A stretch of DNA of 64,000 bases from Pseudomonadota bacterium. Its GTDB lineage: Bacteria > Pseudomonadota > Gammaproteobacteria > Burkholderiales > Rhodocyclaceae. The notes under the pieces were generated by a model that made no database searches, had not been told where the DNA came from, and saw only the letters and a list, made by a program, of their open reading frames with translations. A program made the translations under genes and the position numbers. This document shows positions 16,301 through 24,686 of this stretch, piece after piece (the stretch's first letter is position 1; every line of letters begins with the position of its first letter). The stretch lies in NCBI GenBank assembly GCA_018241685.1, contig JAFEDJ010000054.1, positions 1-64,000 on the forward strand, read 5' to 3'.

Positions 16301-18310
16301 CGACTGAATAAAGTTCGTAGCTCTGCCTACGGTCTGAAGGATGGCGACCCTGTTTTTTTCCGGACGAAACAAGACAGGGCTTCATACCGCAAACGGAAGG
16401 CTGCGCTTGAAAGGTTGCTTGATAGGGAAGGGGTGTTGCCAGAGCTACTCGATTTGTTCGACCCCTCCTGCAACAAGGATGCGACAGCTTTTAACATTTC
16501 GGTTACTGATGAGGACTTCGCCAAATACGACCGCGAAGACCAGCATGGAAACAAGATTAGCCTCAACGCGCAACAGCGTGAGGCATTTACCAAGCTGCTG
16601 AACTACGGACCTCTTTCACTTTTGCAAGGACCGCCTGGAACAGGGAAGACGGAGTTCATTGCTGCATTCGTCCACTTCCTCGTCGAAAAACTGGATGTGC
16701 GAAGAATTCTACTGGTCAGTCAGTCTCACGAGGCGGTCAACACGGCTGCAGAGCGGATAAGGAAGCACTGCGGAAGGTTGGGTACTTCGCTGGAAGTCGT
16801 TAGGTTCAGCAACCGTGAAGGGGCAGTTTCGCACGGTCTGAAAGACGTCTACTCCCATGCCATCACCGCCGAAAAGCGCGAATTGTTTAACGCCGAATAT
16901 CGCTACCGTGTCGCTGCTCTATCCGATGCGCTGGGTCTCGACGCTGAATTCATTTCCAAGGTCGTCGAAGCGGAGTTGAAACTATTCAAGCAGATTGACC
17001 ATCTTGAATCACTGCTCAAGAATTTCGAGAACATTGGCGACGAGGACGATTTCAAAGCCCTCAAACCGATCGTGGTCGAATTGGATGAAACTATCCGCAC
17101 CAAGCTCCACGTGGACTACGGCATTGCTCTTACCCAGGAAAGCAAAATTTCGGCGGCGAAGTCCATCCTGCTTTCTAATCTCTGCTCTGAATATGGCGTC
17201 CGACCAAATGAAGCCAGAAGGGTTCGGGCGTTGGCAAGGATATCCCGAGACATCCAGGACGCCCTGTCGGCGGAGAGGGTCAATTTCGACGAGTTCTACG
17301 CTAGGTCGAGACAACTGGTTACCGGCACATGCGTCGGTATCGGACAAGGGCATATCGGGATTCACGACAACATCTATGATTTCGTAATCATTGATGAGGC
17401 GGCTCGTTCGATATCCAGCGAACTGGCGATTGCAATGCAGTCGGCGAAGCGCGTCCTGCTGGTCGGCGACCATTTGCAATTGCCTCCCCTGTATTCCGAT
17501 GCGCACAAAGCGGCTTTGGCTCGCCGACTTGGTATCAACGACAAGCACACCGAGCTTGACGAAGTATTGCGAAGCGACTTTGCGCGGGCTTTCAATTCTG
17601 AATATGGGAAGCAAACGAGCGCTACGCTGCTCACTCAGTATCGGATGGCGCCACCCATCGGCAATCTGGTTTCCAAGACTTTTTACGAGGGCAAGCTGAA
17701 CAATGGAGATCGGGCTATTCCCGATATCTATCGGGGCGCTCCGAACCCGCTTCGTTCCCCCGTAACCTGGCTTGACACGTCATCGCATGGCGATCATGCA
17801 AACCACCAGAGCGACCGTGGCGTCAGTATTTACAACCGTTGCGAGGCAGAGCAGGTTATCGACCTCCTCAAGCAGATTTCCGAGAGTGGTCAATTCCTGA
17901 CAGACCTTTTCAATCTCAAGGACCAAGATGATGCGCTGATCGGTGTCATCTGCATGTATGCCGAACAAAAGCGTTTGATTCGGCAGAAATTCAACCAAGG
18001 GATTTGGAGCGACGGTTTCAAGGCATTGGTGAAAATCGACACTGTCGATAGCTACCAAGGCAAGGAAAACCGAATCATCATCCTGAGTCTGACGCGTTCC
18101 GACAAGCAGAGGAGTCCCGGATTCCTGCGAACACCCAATCGAATAAACGTCGCGATGTCCCGCGCAATGGATAGATTACTGATTATCGGCAATGGCGAGA
18201 TGTGGAAGACCCACAACAAGGACAAGCCTCTCGGACAGGTGGTTTCCTACATGAGCGATATGGGCGAGGACGCTGGCTACAAGTTCATGTCCGCGCAAAA
18301 GACCCGCTAA
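13355..18310 (+). CDS. NERD / kinase-like / kinase / SF1 helicase fusion, defence-like
   Basis: A 1651-residue protein starting at TTG 13355, with AAAGGAAG upstream. Domains in order: NERD-type nuclease (about 40-190; D76 in EGEFD, then E89 and K91 in VELKDW, a PD-(D/E)xK pattern); a kinase-like domain (about 225-480) with H365-R-D367 but no catalytic-loop Asn and no DFG, so perhaps a pseudokinase; a second kinase domain (about 500-720) with HGDLHPRN at 633-640 and PDF at 656-658 in place of DFG, likely active; and an SF1 Dna2/Upf1-like helicase (about 1060-1640) with GPPGTGKT (1092-1099), D1347-E1348-A-A, GDHLQLPP, QYRM, VDSYQGKE and NVAMSRA. Kinase-helicase fusions occur in phage defence (Mokosh type I), and NERD-kinase pairs in BREX PglW. 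GC is far below the flanks. The next gene begins two bases after the stop. Confidence 0.88.
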   Translation: MDIEIWDGGLQEQEIEAINKIKAAFADALPAGKFQGGGNSLRDQLQNKLGRPQNQTWKGYAGFRFVDSKGKEGEFDLVIVTHCNVIIVELKDWNHEPVTANGDVWFKGEKNMGRSPVVVTRNKKFLLDNKLKRLSSRFTNKKYLPRVHFFVVMTGNADFSQLPEVDLQHTISLKEFLRFSDKGKFNEYFRPHPDSQVLNQDIPVFDELFLKGNTAPKALKIGGYTAVEEIFEHPNFVYKEYLASSEISKGAEALLRVWNFKKLQGNKAITPQGRAEIVSREREVLQFINHQNRDLYNHCLRSLTSFEKDEVTSQYSEVYELPPGHVRFNEFVGKYGQSFTQTDRLNLTKLLIAKFGDLHEIKIAHRDIADHSLWLSPSKEIALSNFISAYHQPIGTVGDYRSSLSVGAVEVKEMLDGSTSTPFQQDVHALGLVAWHLLTAQRMSPKSLENIQNEMLSSSEWYADVLLDAVTGRFKDASAFFDALKRAEPQGESVPTFDDSELEAYRHPINHTRQFPDESEFLVSTDDKEVYVSEGRLVKAWLNVGSKGDDPVSNFRILTFLKRLDKLAAVNPTYLPRIHEYGLAARSSSMYLVIDVIDGTTWANAAINDSDKLGVIEKLTDAVEHLHGLGISHGDLHPRNVMLDKENGNVYLIDIPDFSHNTAEARNHRYSPENIDGSSSEQRDIFAVLRMSCELLGLEWGEESKAYPRVSDAIQSELNDVEFGFKDFGRFKKALTSAAGVQEQKFVEILLNGVDEQTTILPDNGHLFVKVEASKKGEHVLLVTFAGIGGTFCAFYDKEQCCFVGGLPPRIRSDVNFRVAEESQFEISTAIRIKPGRPAQLSSLSEHLRNDDAFHRAIEMLQTVSTGIDESRLSQQLKDVFERAAASVGEDRSDISFDISTQALWRAILATETESSPNIELNGASIKPSDTDSELILPYEADIDPLGAFASTDEIEALLIDQDGAEKVIGEVLLKKSALNEVRLNKVRSSAYGLKDGDPVFFRTKQDRASYRKRKAALERLLDREGVLPELLDLFDPSCNKDATAFNISVTDEDFAKYDREDQHGNKISLNAQQREAFTKLLNYGPLSLLQGPPGTGKTEFIAAFVHFLVEKLDVRRILLVSQSHEAVNTAAERIRKHCGRLGTSLEVVRFSNREGAVSHGLKDVYSHAITAEKRELFNAEYRYRVAALSDALGLDAEFISKVVEAELKLFKQIDHLESLLKNFENIGDEDDFKALKPIVVELDETIRTKLHVDYGIALTQESKISAAKSILLSNLCSEYGVRPNEARRVRALARISRDIQDALSAERVNFDEFYARSRQLVTGTCVGIGQGHIGIHDNIYDFVIIDEAARSISSELAIAMQSAKRVLLVGDHLQLPPLYSDAHKAALARRLGINDKHTELDEVLRSDFARAFNSEYGKQTSATLLTQYRMAPPIGNLVSKTFYEGKLNNGDRAIPDIYRGAPNPLRSPVTWLDTSSHGDHANHQSDRGVSIYNRCEAEQVIDLLKQISESGQFLTDLFNLKDQDDALIGVICMYAEQKRLIRQKFNQGIWSDGFKALVKIDTVDSYQGKENRIIILSLTRSDKQRSPGFLRTPNRINVAMSRAMDRLLIIGNGEMWKTHNKDKPLGQVVSYMSDMGEDAGYKFMSAQKTR

Positions 18311-18311
18311 G

Positions 18312-19751
18312 GTGACGACATTGGAAAACACAACGATTTATCACGAGATTGACTTCCTGTTGCCGGCGCAACGCTTCAACATCAACTTCTCGTACATCAC
18401 CCAAAAAGGGCTGCCGTTTGTTCGGGAGTTCGTTCTTCGCCTAATCCACCTGGCGCCGATGTCAATGTCACAGGTTGCGACCTTCTTCGGTTTTACACGC
18501 AAGGAGGTTCAAGAAGCAATCGATGATCTCGTCGAACGGGGTGAACTGACACTATCTGAAAATGGGCGTTTGACGCTTACGGAGAAATCCAGCGGTTACT
18601 TCACCGAGCTTGGTGAGGTTCCTCGTCTGTCGCTGCTTCGAGACAGCACGGCTTGCTTGTCTTTCGACCTCGCTACCTTCTCATGCCTCGGGAAAGATAA
18701 CTCGTCGGAAAAATCGAAAGCGGGTATATCAATCAAGGTCGACGACGAAAACGCATCTTGTAGCGAGACGCAGGTGGAAAAGCATTTCCAGCGTCAGTTC
18801 CATGAAATTCTGCAAAAGGGATTTCTTTCCAGGTCGCTGACTCAGGATGAGAAGGATTCGCCGACTGTCTACACCGTGAATTCAGTAAACAAGATTAAGC
18901 AGATGCCCGTCAGACTGCCAGTTCAGTTCAAGGTCGATACGGATGGTAGGAGCGTCGAGCGGGAGGATTTCGAGAAACTGAAAAACTCAGACTACGTGCA
19001 TGAGCGAATCTCGTTGGAGCTTGACCGCTTGGGAAGACCCAGCAATTTTGGGGAGATTGCGAAAGCGATGCTCGACATTGGGGACGGCGAGACGTTGAAG
19101 CTCTTCGACTCGAAGGGCAGTTCTGTCAGTCTGCAATTCTTCGAGGACTTAGCAAGGCTGGAAGCCAATAGTCAGGAGAAGAGAACCACCTTTCTCGGAC
19201 CGATCTATTCGTCGGAAAATTGGGGGCTGCTCCAGAAACACTTAGCTCCCATCATCAAGGCAAGAAGAGAAAGCAAGGCGGACGTGGGGCAAACCCCTTT
19301 CCTTTGGCTTGCACCTAGCGACCCGTATTGGGGAAAGAGCAGCAATCTCCAGGTGAGGGTCAGCGAGATTCTCAGCATGGCAAGCACGAAAGAGAAGAGG
19401 CTCTATTCGCCGGCCATCTATTTGCCTGTCTCCGGACCAGATGACCAGAAGACTGCCCGCCAGTGGAAATGGGAGTTCGACCCTAACTCAGATAAGGTTT
19501 ATGGGTTGATTGAGGGCTTCCTTGGCGGAAATGTCGAGGTGATGCACTTCGAAGGCGAGTTTGTGGCTGTCGTTTATCACGTTTCATTGCCTGACTCTTA
19601 CCCTGTTAGCCTCCCCATCGGATTCATCAGTGCTGACAAAGATGTCGTCTCGTCTGTTGGACGCCTGGTTACGACATACCTAGAGGGCAGTTCTGCGTTT
19701 GAACGTCCTAACGACTGTGGCTTGCTATCCCGTTTCGGGCGTAATGAATGA
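18312..19751 (+). CDS. wHTH protein, partner of the NERD-kinase-helicase
   Basis: A 479-residue protein starting at GTG 18312, one base after the upstream stop, so translation is probably coupled. Residues of about 30-95 look like a winged helix-turn-helix (MSMSQVATFFGFTRKEVQEA, LVERGELTLSENGRLTLTEK). The remainder has no motif I recognise. I looked for the HxK(x4)D motif of phospholipase-D nucleases, carried by the partner in Mokosh type I, and did not find it. There are no membrane segments. The length, lower GC and tight coupling suggest an obligate partner, perhaps for target recognition or regulation; this is inference. Confidence 0.75.
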   Translation: MTTLENTTIYHEIDFLLPAQRFNINFSYITQKGLPFVREFVLRLIHLAPMSMSQVATFFGFTRKEVQEAIDDLVERGELTLSENGRLTLTEKSSGYFTELGEVPRLSLLRDSTACLSFDLATFSCLGKDNSSEKSKAGISIKVDDENASCSETQVEKHFQRQFHEILQKGFLSRSLTQDEKDSPTVYTVNSVNKIKQMPVRLPVQFKVDTDGRSVEREDFEKLKNSDYVHERISLELDRLGRPSNFGEIAKAMLDIGDGETLKLFDSKGSSVSLQFFEDLARLEANSQEKRTTFLGPIYSSENWGLLQKHLAPIIKARRESKADVGQTPFLWLAPSDPYWGKSSNLQVRVSEILSMASTKEKRLYSPAIYLPVSGPDDQKTARQWKWEFDPNSDKVYGLIEGFLGGNVEVMHFEGEFVAVVYHVSLPDSYPVSLPIGFISADKDVVSSVGRLVTTYLEGSSAFERPNDCGLLSRFGRNE

Positions 19752-19918
19752 TCAAGATCAGAGTTGTGTTGTAAATTGTGTGGCCCCGTAGTGCTACCCC
19801 ACTGGGCTCCGTAACATTTTCAAAAGTCTATTTTGTGCTGCAATCCTGCAGCGAGGTGCGAGGTGCGGGCCGGCCTGAAGAAAGAATGCTGCGGTCGACC
19901 TGTTCAAAGGCATGAATA

Positions 19919-19957
19919 GGCAAAATGGCGCAGATTAGACCTGTGCCATTTTTTGCC
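19919..19957. terminator. inverted repeat between convergent genes
   Basis: GGCAAAATGGC is followed after 15 bases by GCCATTTTTTGCC, an 11-bp inverted repeat with two extra T. It lies between the ends of the wHTH gene (19751) and the convergent ATPase gene (20049) and may end both transcripts. The long loop makes this uncertain. Confidence 0.35.
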
Positions 19958-20048
19958 GGGAATCGGGCTGAAAAGGGGCTCTCTTCAGCGCCAACGTTGA
20001 ATTCACCCGACTGCGCGGCCTTTCGCGCAGGTACAGTGGAATGATGGA

Positions 20049-22622
20049 TTACCCGCCCTTGCGCCTTTCCGAAAATTCCTTCCGCCAATCGCGCAGAGAC
20101 TCGATATCGGCTCGCAACTCTTGTTCCTCAGGAATGAAAATGGGGACCTCATGCGACTGGCTGTGTTCGTAGCATGAATATTTGGTCATTAGATCGTCGA
20201 TCATTTTGCAATCTTCCGGGCAAATCAAATGAAGAACTCCAATCCGATTGTCGGTGGTCACGCTTCTGCGGTGCCGCTTTACCACCTCGTTGAGGAGGTC
20301 GTCTTCGACGGTTCGTTCCAATAGCTTTCGAAAATCACTGCAAATACCCTGCGCCAGAGCTCTGTAAGACTCACCTCCCCCAGCTTCTCCCGCCTTTTTT
20401 GCCGCGCCGAGACGTTCGAGCAAAATGTTGTTGGCCGCCCCGGTTTTGCTGCTCCATACCGCTTGCGGGACTGGATGCCCCGAGGTTCCGGAATAGGACT
20501 CGATGCATAGCAGGTTCAGGTGCTTTTTTCGCCAATCATCGCCCTGCTTTCTAGCGGCGTCGTCCATGGCCCCGTAAAGCGAGAGCCTGTGGGTGAAGAC
20601 GAGAACCTGCCGCTCCTTGGCTAGTTCGGCCAATCTACATGCCACGCTCCATTCGAAATCGTGATCCAGAGATGAGATCGGGTCGTCGAACACAAACGGC
20701 GCGGCGTAGGGTTTTTCCGTCACGTCGGCGAGAAACGCGGCAAGAGAAATAATTCTTCTCTCCCCTTCGCTCAACACGAGATCGATTGGCTGGCGTTGCT
20801 GCGCGGCTCTCAATTGAAGCCTGTGTAAAACCTTGCCTTTTTCGATCTTGGTCTTTACGAGTTCGACCTTGATCCTCCCGGCGCCTAAGAGACGTAGTTC
20901 ATTGTTGAAACGACGGATATATGCCATTGTAATCACTTTCTCGGAGATAGCACCGGCCTTGGTGGAGACAATGCGAGAATTTGCAAGAGACTTCCACTCG
21001 TCGTACGCCTTTATCCATCTCAGTCGCTCCACCTCATTGCGAACCGCAACCGCCTGCTGAGAGACCCATTGCTTGGCCTCCAACGAGGTCTTCTGTTTGG
21101 TAGCCGCCGTCCGGTCGAAGCCGGTTGCATCCATTTCGTTCTGGATAGCCTGCGCGTCAAGCTGTCCGGAATAGGCAAGCAGGTTCTGCAGCGTCTCCGA
21201 AACGTCAGGGAAGGACTGGGCCGCCACAGAGGCTTCGCCGGACATGATTGCCAACTTGGTGTTTGCCGCCGATTCCCACACGGACGACAGATATTTCTTC
21301 CATTCTTCCGTTCCGAGGCCAGCCGCCTCGCACATGGTCTCGATCTGCCCCACAGAGGGGATGTCGGGCAACGATTTGAGAGCCCTGACGTATTGGCTTT
21401 CTGCGGCCCTCGCTTCTGCTTCTAGCTTGCCCTGCACGAAGGCTTCGAAATCGCGCAAGCGGCTGCCTGCTTCCGGTCCGATTTGCTGGTGGCAAAGAAC
21501 GCATCTCGCCCCTTCGGTTACGGGGAATAGAGCCGCCGGATAAGCGTTCCCCGAATACTCTCTTGCCGCCTCCCACATTCGGCGCCAGGTCTCACCGCCG
21601 ACGCCATCCAGTTTCGAGGATGCCACCTTCGCGGCCTCCGTGGCGATTCGTCGTTTGCTCGCTGATGACGAACGAAGACTTCGGATTGCCGCCAGATTCG
21701 GCTCACCATATGCCTCGGCGCTCGTCCGAAGCATTTCGACAAGTTGATCGGTCTGCCCCTTGGTCGCTCGCTTTTGCTTTGCCAGCGTGGAAGGATCGGC
21801 TACTTTCAGCCGCTCCGCGATGTCCGTTAATTTTTTGGCATCATCCTCGGTCCATTGGAGGAGTGTTTCGAGATTGGCCTCCGTTATATCTGGGCGAAGC
21901 GCAAGGTAACGTTGGATCGGCTCGGTGAGGGAGAAGGCCGGAGGCGGCGCCGGAAGCGCGCTTGCCAATGCGTTTTGCTCGGTTTGAAGCATTGCTTTTG
22001 CTTGGTCGCATGCCCAAGCCAGTGCCTCGAACATTCCGACGGCAGGCGGGGTGTATGAAGCGGTGCCCTCATTCCGAAGATAGTGAGAAGCCTCTTCGCT
22101 GTCGAATACGTCCATCGCCCGAAGATCTACGACATCGGGACCGTTCGCATCCCATTCAATCTCTCTTTTTCCCCCCGCTATCTCATAGGCAATACGGCAT
22201 TTTTGAGAAGCGGGCGCAGCTGCAAAAACATTTGGTTTTAGAGGAACGGCCCGGGGCTTTCCTGATGCTTTTTTGAGAATCCTGGCATATCCGGACTTTC
22301 CGGACCCGTTATGGCCGTAAATTACGACAAGGTTCCCGTTGCCCATAAGCAGCGGCTGTCTTGGGGCCAGGTTTTCGATTCCGCCAATCTCCCCGAGAGA
22401 CGATATGCGCACGTCGCCCTCAGTTTCAGCAAAATTAAATAACTCGTCAAAAGCACGGTGATTTGTAGTCTTCCTGCCCTCCGGTGTCTTAATCATCGAG
22501 CACAGGTCAGAGAGATCGTCTGCCCCTAGGTTTCCCTGCCGCAACAGGCGTTCCGCCGCCTCTTGCAACCAATCTGGCTGCGTTAGCAGCCAATCCATAA
22601 TCTCTTTTTGAATCTTTTCCAC
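20049..22622 (-). CDS. Rad50/RloC-like ABC ATPase, possible anticodon nuclease
   Basis: 857 residues from GTG 22622, preceded by GGGAGGA. Walker A is GHNGSGKS (103-110), the ABC signature is LSEGE (617-621), Walker B is FVFDDPISSLD and the H-loop is VFTHR. Between them are long coiled-coil segments with a CVLC (C374, C377) that resembles a zinc hook. This is the layout of RloC, a tRNA anticodon nuclease with a Rad50-like body, and of other AAA_13-type proteins. After the ATPase lies a 150-residue C-terminal region with RKLLE (R765, E769) and downstream histidines (H798, or H820/H824 in YEHSQSHE), which could form the R-x3-E plus His set of PrrC/RloC. That match is suggestive only. It is convergent with the helicase system in the same low-GC island. 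Confidence 0.75.
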   Translation of the reverse strand: MEKIQKEIMDWLLTQPDWLQEAAERLLRQGNLGADDLSDLCSMIKTPEGRKTTNHRAFDELFNFAETEGDVRISSLGEIGGIENLAPRQPLLMGNGNLVVIYGHNGSGKSGYARILKKASGKPRAVPLKPNVFAAAPASQKCRIAYEIAGGKREIEWDANGPDVVDLRAMDVFDSEEASHYLRNEGTASYTPPAVGMFEALAWACDQAKAMLQTEQNALASALPAPPPAFSLTEPIQRYLALRPDITEANLETLLQWTEDDAKKLTDIAERLKVADPSTLAKQKRATKGQTDQLVEMLRTSAEAYGEPNLAAIRSLRSSSASKRRIATEAAKVASSKLDGVGGETWRRMWEAAREYSGNAYPAALFPVTEGARCVLCHQQIGPEAGSRLRDFEAFVQGKLEAEARAAESQYVRALKSLPDIPSVGQIETMCEAAGLGTEEWKKYLSSVWESAANTKLAIMSGEASVAAQSFPDVSETLQNLLAYSGQLDAQAIQNEMDATGFDRTAATKQKTSLEAKQWVSQQAVAVRNEVERLRWIKAYDEWKSLANSRIVSTKAGAISEKVITMAYIRRFNNELRLLGAGRIKVELVKTKIEKGKVLHRLQLRAAQQRQPIDLVLSEGERRIISLAAFLADVTEKPYAAPFVFDDPISSLDHDFEWSVACRLAELAKERQVLVFTHRLSLYGAMDDAARKQGDDWRKKHLNLLCIESYSGTSGHPVPQAVWSSKTGAANNILLERLGAAKKAGEAGGGESYRALAQGICSDFRKLLERTVEDDLLNEVVKRHRRSVTTDNRIGVLHLICPEDCKMIDDLMTKYSCYEHSQSHEVPIFIPEEQELRADIESLRDWRKEFSERRKGG

Positions 22623-23094
22623 ATCGTCCTCCCGGAGCCATCCGAACGGATCGGATGATTATTATGTGGGCATGGCATCAGGATATATTTTCGAGTCGCC
22701 AAACTGGGAAGCGGCTGTTCAATGCAATTGGATCTCGAGAGGCAGCTTACCGACGCATTGCTGACCGAATTAGCCAGCCTCGCGTACGTCGGCTTTGGCC
22801 GACGAGTTTGCATTGGCTGTCCGTCGGGTTTCTGAGTCAAGCCGTCGCTTGAGTGGCAGCTATGCTGAACCGGCAACCGTCAGCAGTTGGCCGAAAACAG
22901 CCCATCAGTATCTCCACACAAACCAACAGTTTCAGCCAATCAATCGCCAGAACCAGGCTTCCATCTCAACGCCAAAAGTGCGTCCCATGGAGTATCCACC
23001 CGGTATGGCTGGACACTATGAATTACGTCACTTGCGCTCCGCCAGCATCGACCATGTGGTTTTGAGAAACAGATGATCGTGTACAGCTGAAGTT
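22623..23094. other. 472-base region without a gene, right flank of the island
   Basis: No coding region is supported. It must hold the promoter of the ATPase gene. A perfect inverted repeat, CGTCGGC-TTTG-GCCGACG, lies at 22787-22804; its centre repeats, inverted, a 13-base stretch at 13181-13193 on the other side of the island. No integrase, tRNA or recognisable insertion sequence end is seen. Confidence 0.4.
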
Positions 23095-23501
23095 TCAAAC
23101 CGGCCGGGGTGCGTTGGCGAGATCGAGCGCATGACCGATCGCGCCGCGGTGATAAGTGCCGTGGTTGATCAGGTGGTAGAGCACTTCCTCCCGGCTCATC
23201 GTGCCCTTCTTGCCGTCGACAAAGGTGAAGTGGATTCGCTGTTGGAAGTGATCGGGATGCAAGGCCTGGGCGTAGTCCTGCAGCCAGTGGTTCGATGCGC
23301 CAAGACGGGAAGCCAGCGCTTCGAAGAGGGGCAGTTCCGACGTATTGGTTGAGTCATGCGGTTCGGCGCCGCCGGTGAGCCGGGCGCGAAACAGTTCTTC
23401 GACACGGACCATGTGATTCAACTGCTGTCTGGCGAAGTCGAACTGAGCAACATGAATCTCGCGGTCGATCTGGGCCACGGCATCCAGGGTCCGACGATCA
23501 G
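23095..23501 (-). pseudogene. truncated copy of a DinB-family gene
   Basis: 401 bases (23101-23501) match 24897-25297 without any gap and with about 20 substitutions. The copy lacks the first dozen codons of the intact gene (the KYKAWA motif) and the last 17, ending in a new stop after APRPV. The frame is still open and extends a little upstream of the copy boundary, so a shortened product is possible, but the missing helix makes function unlikely. The metal-binding NHGTYHRG motif is kept. It marks the left border of the SUKH-3 cassette. Confidence 0.85.
23101..23501. repeat. left copy of a 401-bp direct repeat
   Basis: Partner of 24897-25297, same orientation, equal length, about 95% identical by eye. 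The borders are sharp: homology begins at CGGCCGGGG and ends at CGATCAG in both copies. The repeats enclose three small genes on the minus strand. Confidence 0.92.
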
Positions 23502-23547
23502 TTCGTGGGACGTCCCAGCTGCCGACGGCCACGCCTTGACCGAAATA

Positions 23548-23808
23548 CTAGAGGGGTGAGACATACTCGACCCACACACACTCATTCGGGTGATGCTCTT
23601 TAACGGTACAGGCCGCCTCCGAAACCCCTTGTGTATCTGACGGCGTAATAGGAAAAATGAAGTCTGTAAGCTCGGTACCAGAAGACCGAAGAAAACTTAT
23701 TTCGGCATTGGAGAGAACGTCTTTATTGACCCATAGCGGCGAAGGCACGCATTGAAGCTGCTGAACAAGTTCCTCGTAGCCTTTGCGGGTGAGTACGAGA
23801 TAAACCAT
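23548..23808 (-). CDS. small hypothetical protein
   Basis: 86 residues from ATG 23808, chosen because GGAGG lies five bases upstream; a longer frame to 23877 would overlap the SUKH-3 gene. The protein has no signal peptide or membrane segment (MVYLVLTRKGYEELVQQL at the start, ECVWVEYVSPL at the end). I do not recognise the family. It lies 37 bases after the SUKH-3 gene on the same strand and could be a second immunity-type protein or another cassette passenger. Confidence 0.6.
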   Translation of the reverse strand: MVYLVLTRKGYEELVQQLQCVPSPLWVNKDVLSNAEISFLRSSGTELTDFIFPITPSDTQGVSEAACTVKEHHPNECVWVEYVSPL

Positions 23809-23845
23809 ATGCCCTCCAACGTTAGTGACAGCCATTGCGTGCTCC

Positions 23846-24289
23846 CTAACGTAGATCGCGAGTGAGAGGTGTGCCATAACTCTTCCCCCAAAGCAACGTT
23901 TTCATTGCTTCACCAAATGACGCCCCCAAAGAGTAAAGGCTGTCATCGGGATCAGTGAAGGCGAAATAGGTTCCTTCATCGTTCACCAGTAGAACAATGT
24001 GATCGTGATGTGCGGTGCCGAAGGCTTCGCATCTCCCAGCGGTTTCAGGCCATGAGTTTGCAATAGCGCTGACTTCAGGGCGAGGTTCTGAATAGAAGCA
24101 GACATCGGCTGCCGCCTGTTCGGTGCCTGGACCGGTCTTGCCAACCTGAAGCCCGCCGAATTTTTCAATAATGGCGGAAGCTCGTTGTGAAGCAGACATG
24201 GGCCCCCACTCTGGGGGGCTCACTACGAAGCCTGTGCTCCATCCGGCCTCCTTAAACAGTGGCTCAATCAGTTCTGGCAGAGAAAGCAT
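23846..24289 (-). CDS. SUKH-3 family immunity protein
   Basis: 147 residues. SUKH-3 features are an N-terminal EAGW (LFKEAGWSTG), the central FGGLQV strand-turn, and a C-terminal stretch in which a Tyr-Ser-Leu-Gly segment leads into FGEAMKTLLWG. SUKH proteins are immunity factors against toxins of polymorphic and contact-dependent systems and are often found alone on accessory cassettes. No toxin gene is visible in the window, so this may be an orphan immunity gene protecting against neighbours. It lies inside a segment bracketed by duplicated DinB sequence. Confidence 0.75.
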   Translation of the reverse strand: MLSLPELIEPLFKEAGWSTGFVVSPPEWGPMSASQRASAIIEKFGGLQVGKTGPGTEQAAADVCFYSEPRPEVSAIANSWPETAGRCEAFGTAHHDHIVLLVNDEGTYFAFTDPDDSLYSLGASFGEAMKTLLWGKSYGTPLTRDLR

Positions 24290-24395
24290 TGCTAGTGACG
24301 CCTAAGCTGGTATCCGCCGCAAGCGGTCGGCTGAAAACAGAGGTTTAGTCCGCAGAATGGGCAAAGAACCACGAATCCCAGATTGCACATTGCGC

Positions 24396-24686
24396 TTACC
24401 CGAACTGAACGAGAAACCCCAGGGCAACAAGCCCTGCCGCGACGGCCAGTGAGCGGGCCGCGAACAGAAAAGCCTTTGCCCCGCTTGCATATGGCGGCGT
24501 GGAGTCGTCAGGGTTATTGAAACCGCCAGGGCGTGCGTCTTCGACGTCGGCGAGAGAGCCATTGATGAACAGCGATGCAGAGGTCCAGAGCGACGCCGCG
24601 AGCCACTTTGCCGGCGTCAACGCAGCGATGAGGCCGCCCACGACGAGGCAAACGACAACGTGGATAGCGGCAGCGCGTGTGTCCAT
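24396..24686 (-). CDS. small two-helix membrane protein
   Basis: 96 residues from ATG 24686; an in-frame ATG at 24716 is possible and neither has a good ribosome site. Two hydrophobic segments are seen, at about 7-30 (HVVVCLVVGGLIAAL) and near the C-terminus (FLFAARSLAVAAGLVALGFL), separated by a polar loop with DDSTPPY. Function unknown. It is in the same direction as, and 106 bases upstream of, the SUKH-3 gene. Confidence 0.5.
   Translation of the reverse strand: MDTRAAAIHVVVCLVVGGLIAALTPAKWLAASLWTSASLFINGSLADVEDARPGGFNNPDDSTPPYASGAKAFLFAARSLAVAAGLVALGFLVQFG

Noticed and set aside
18312..19751. PLD-type nuclease in the helicase partner, as in Mokosh
   Set aside because: No HxK(x4)D motif was found in either half of the protein, so the system is called Mokosh-like only in the sense of its kinase-helicase protein.
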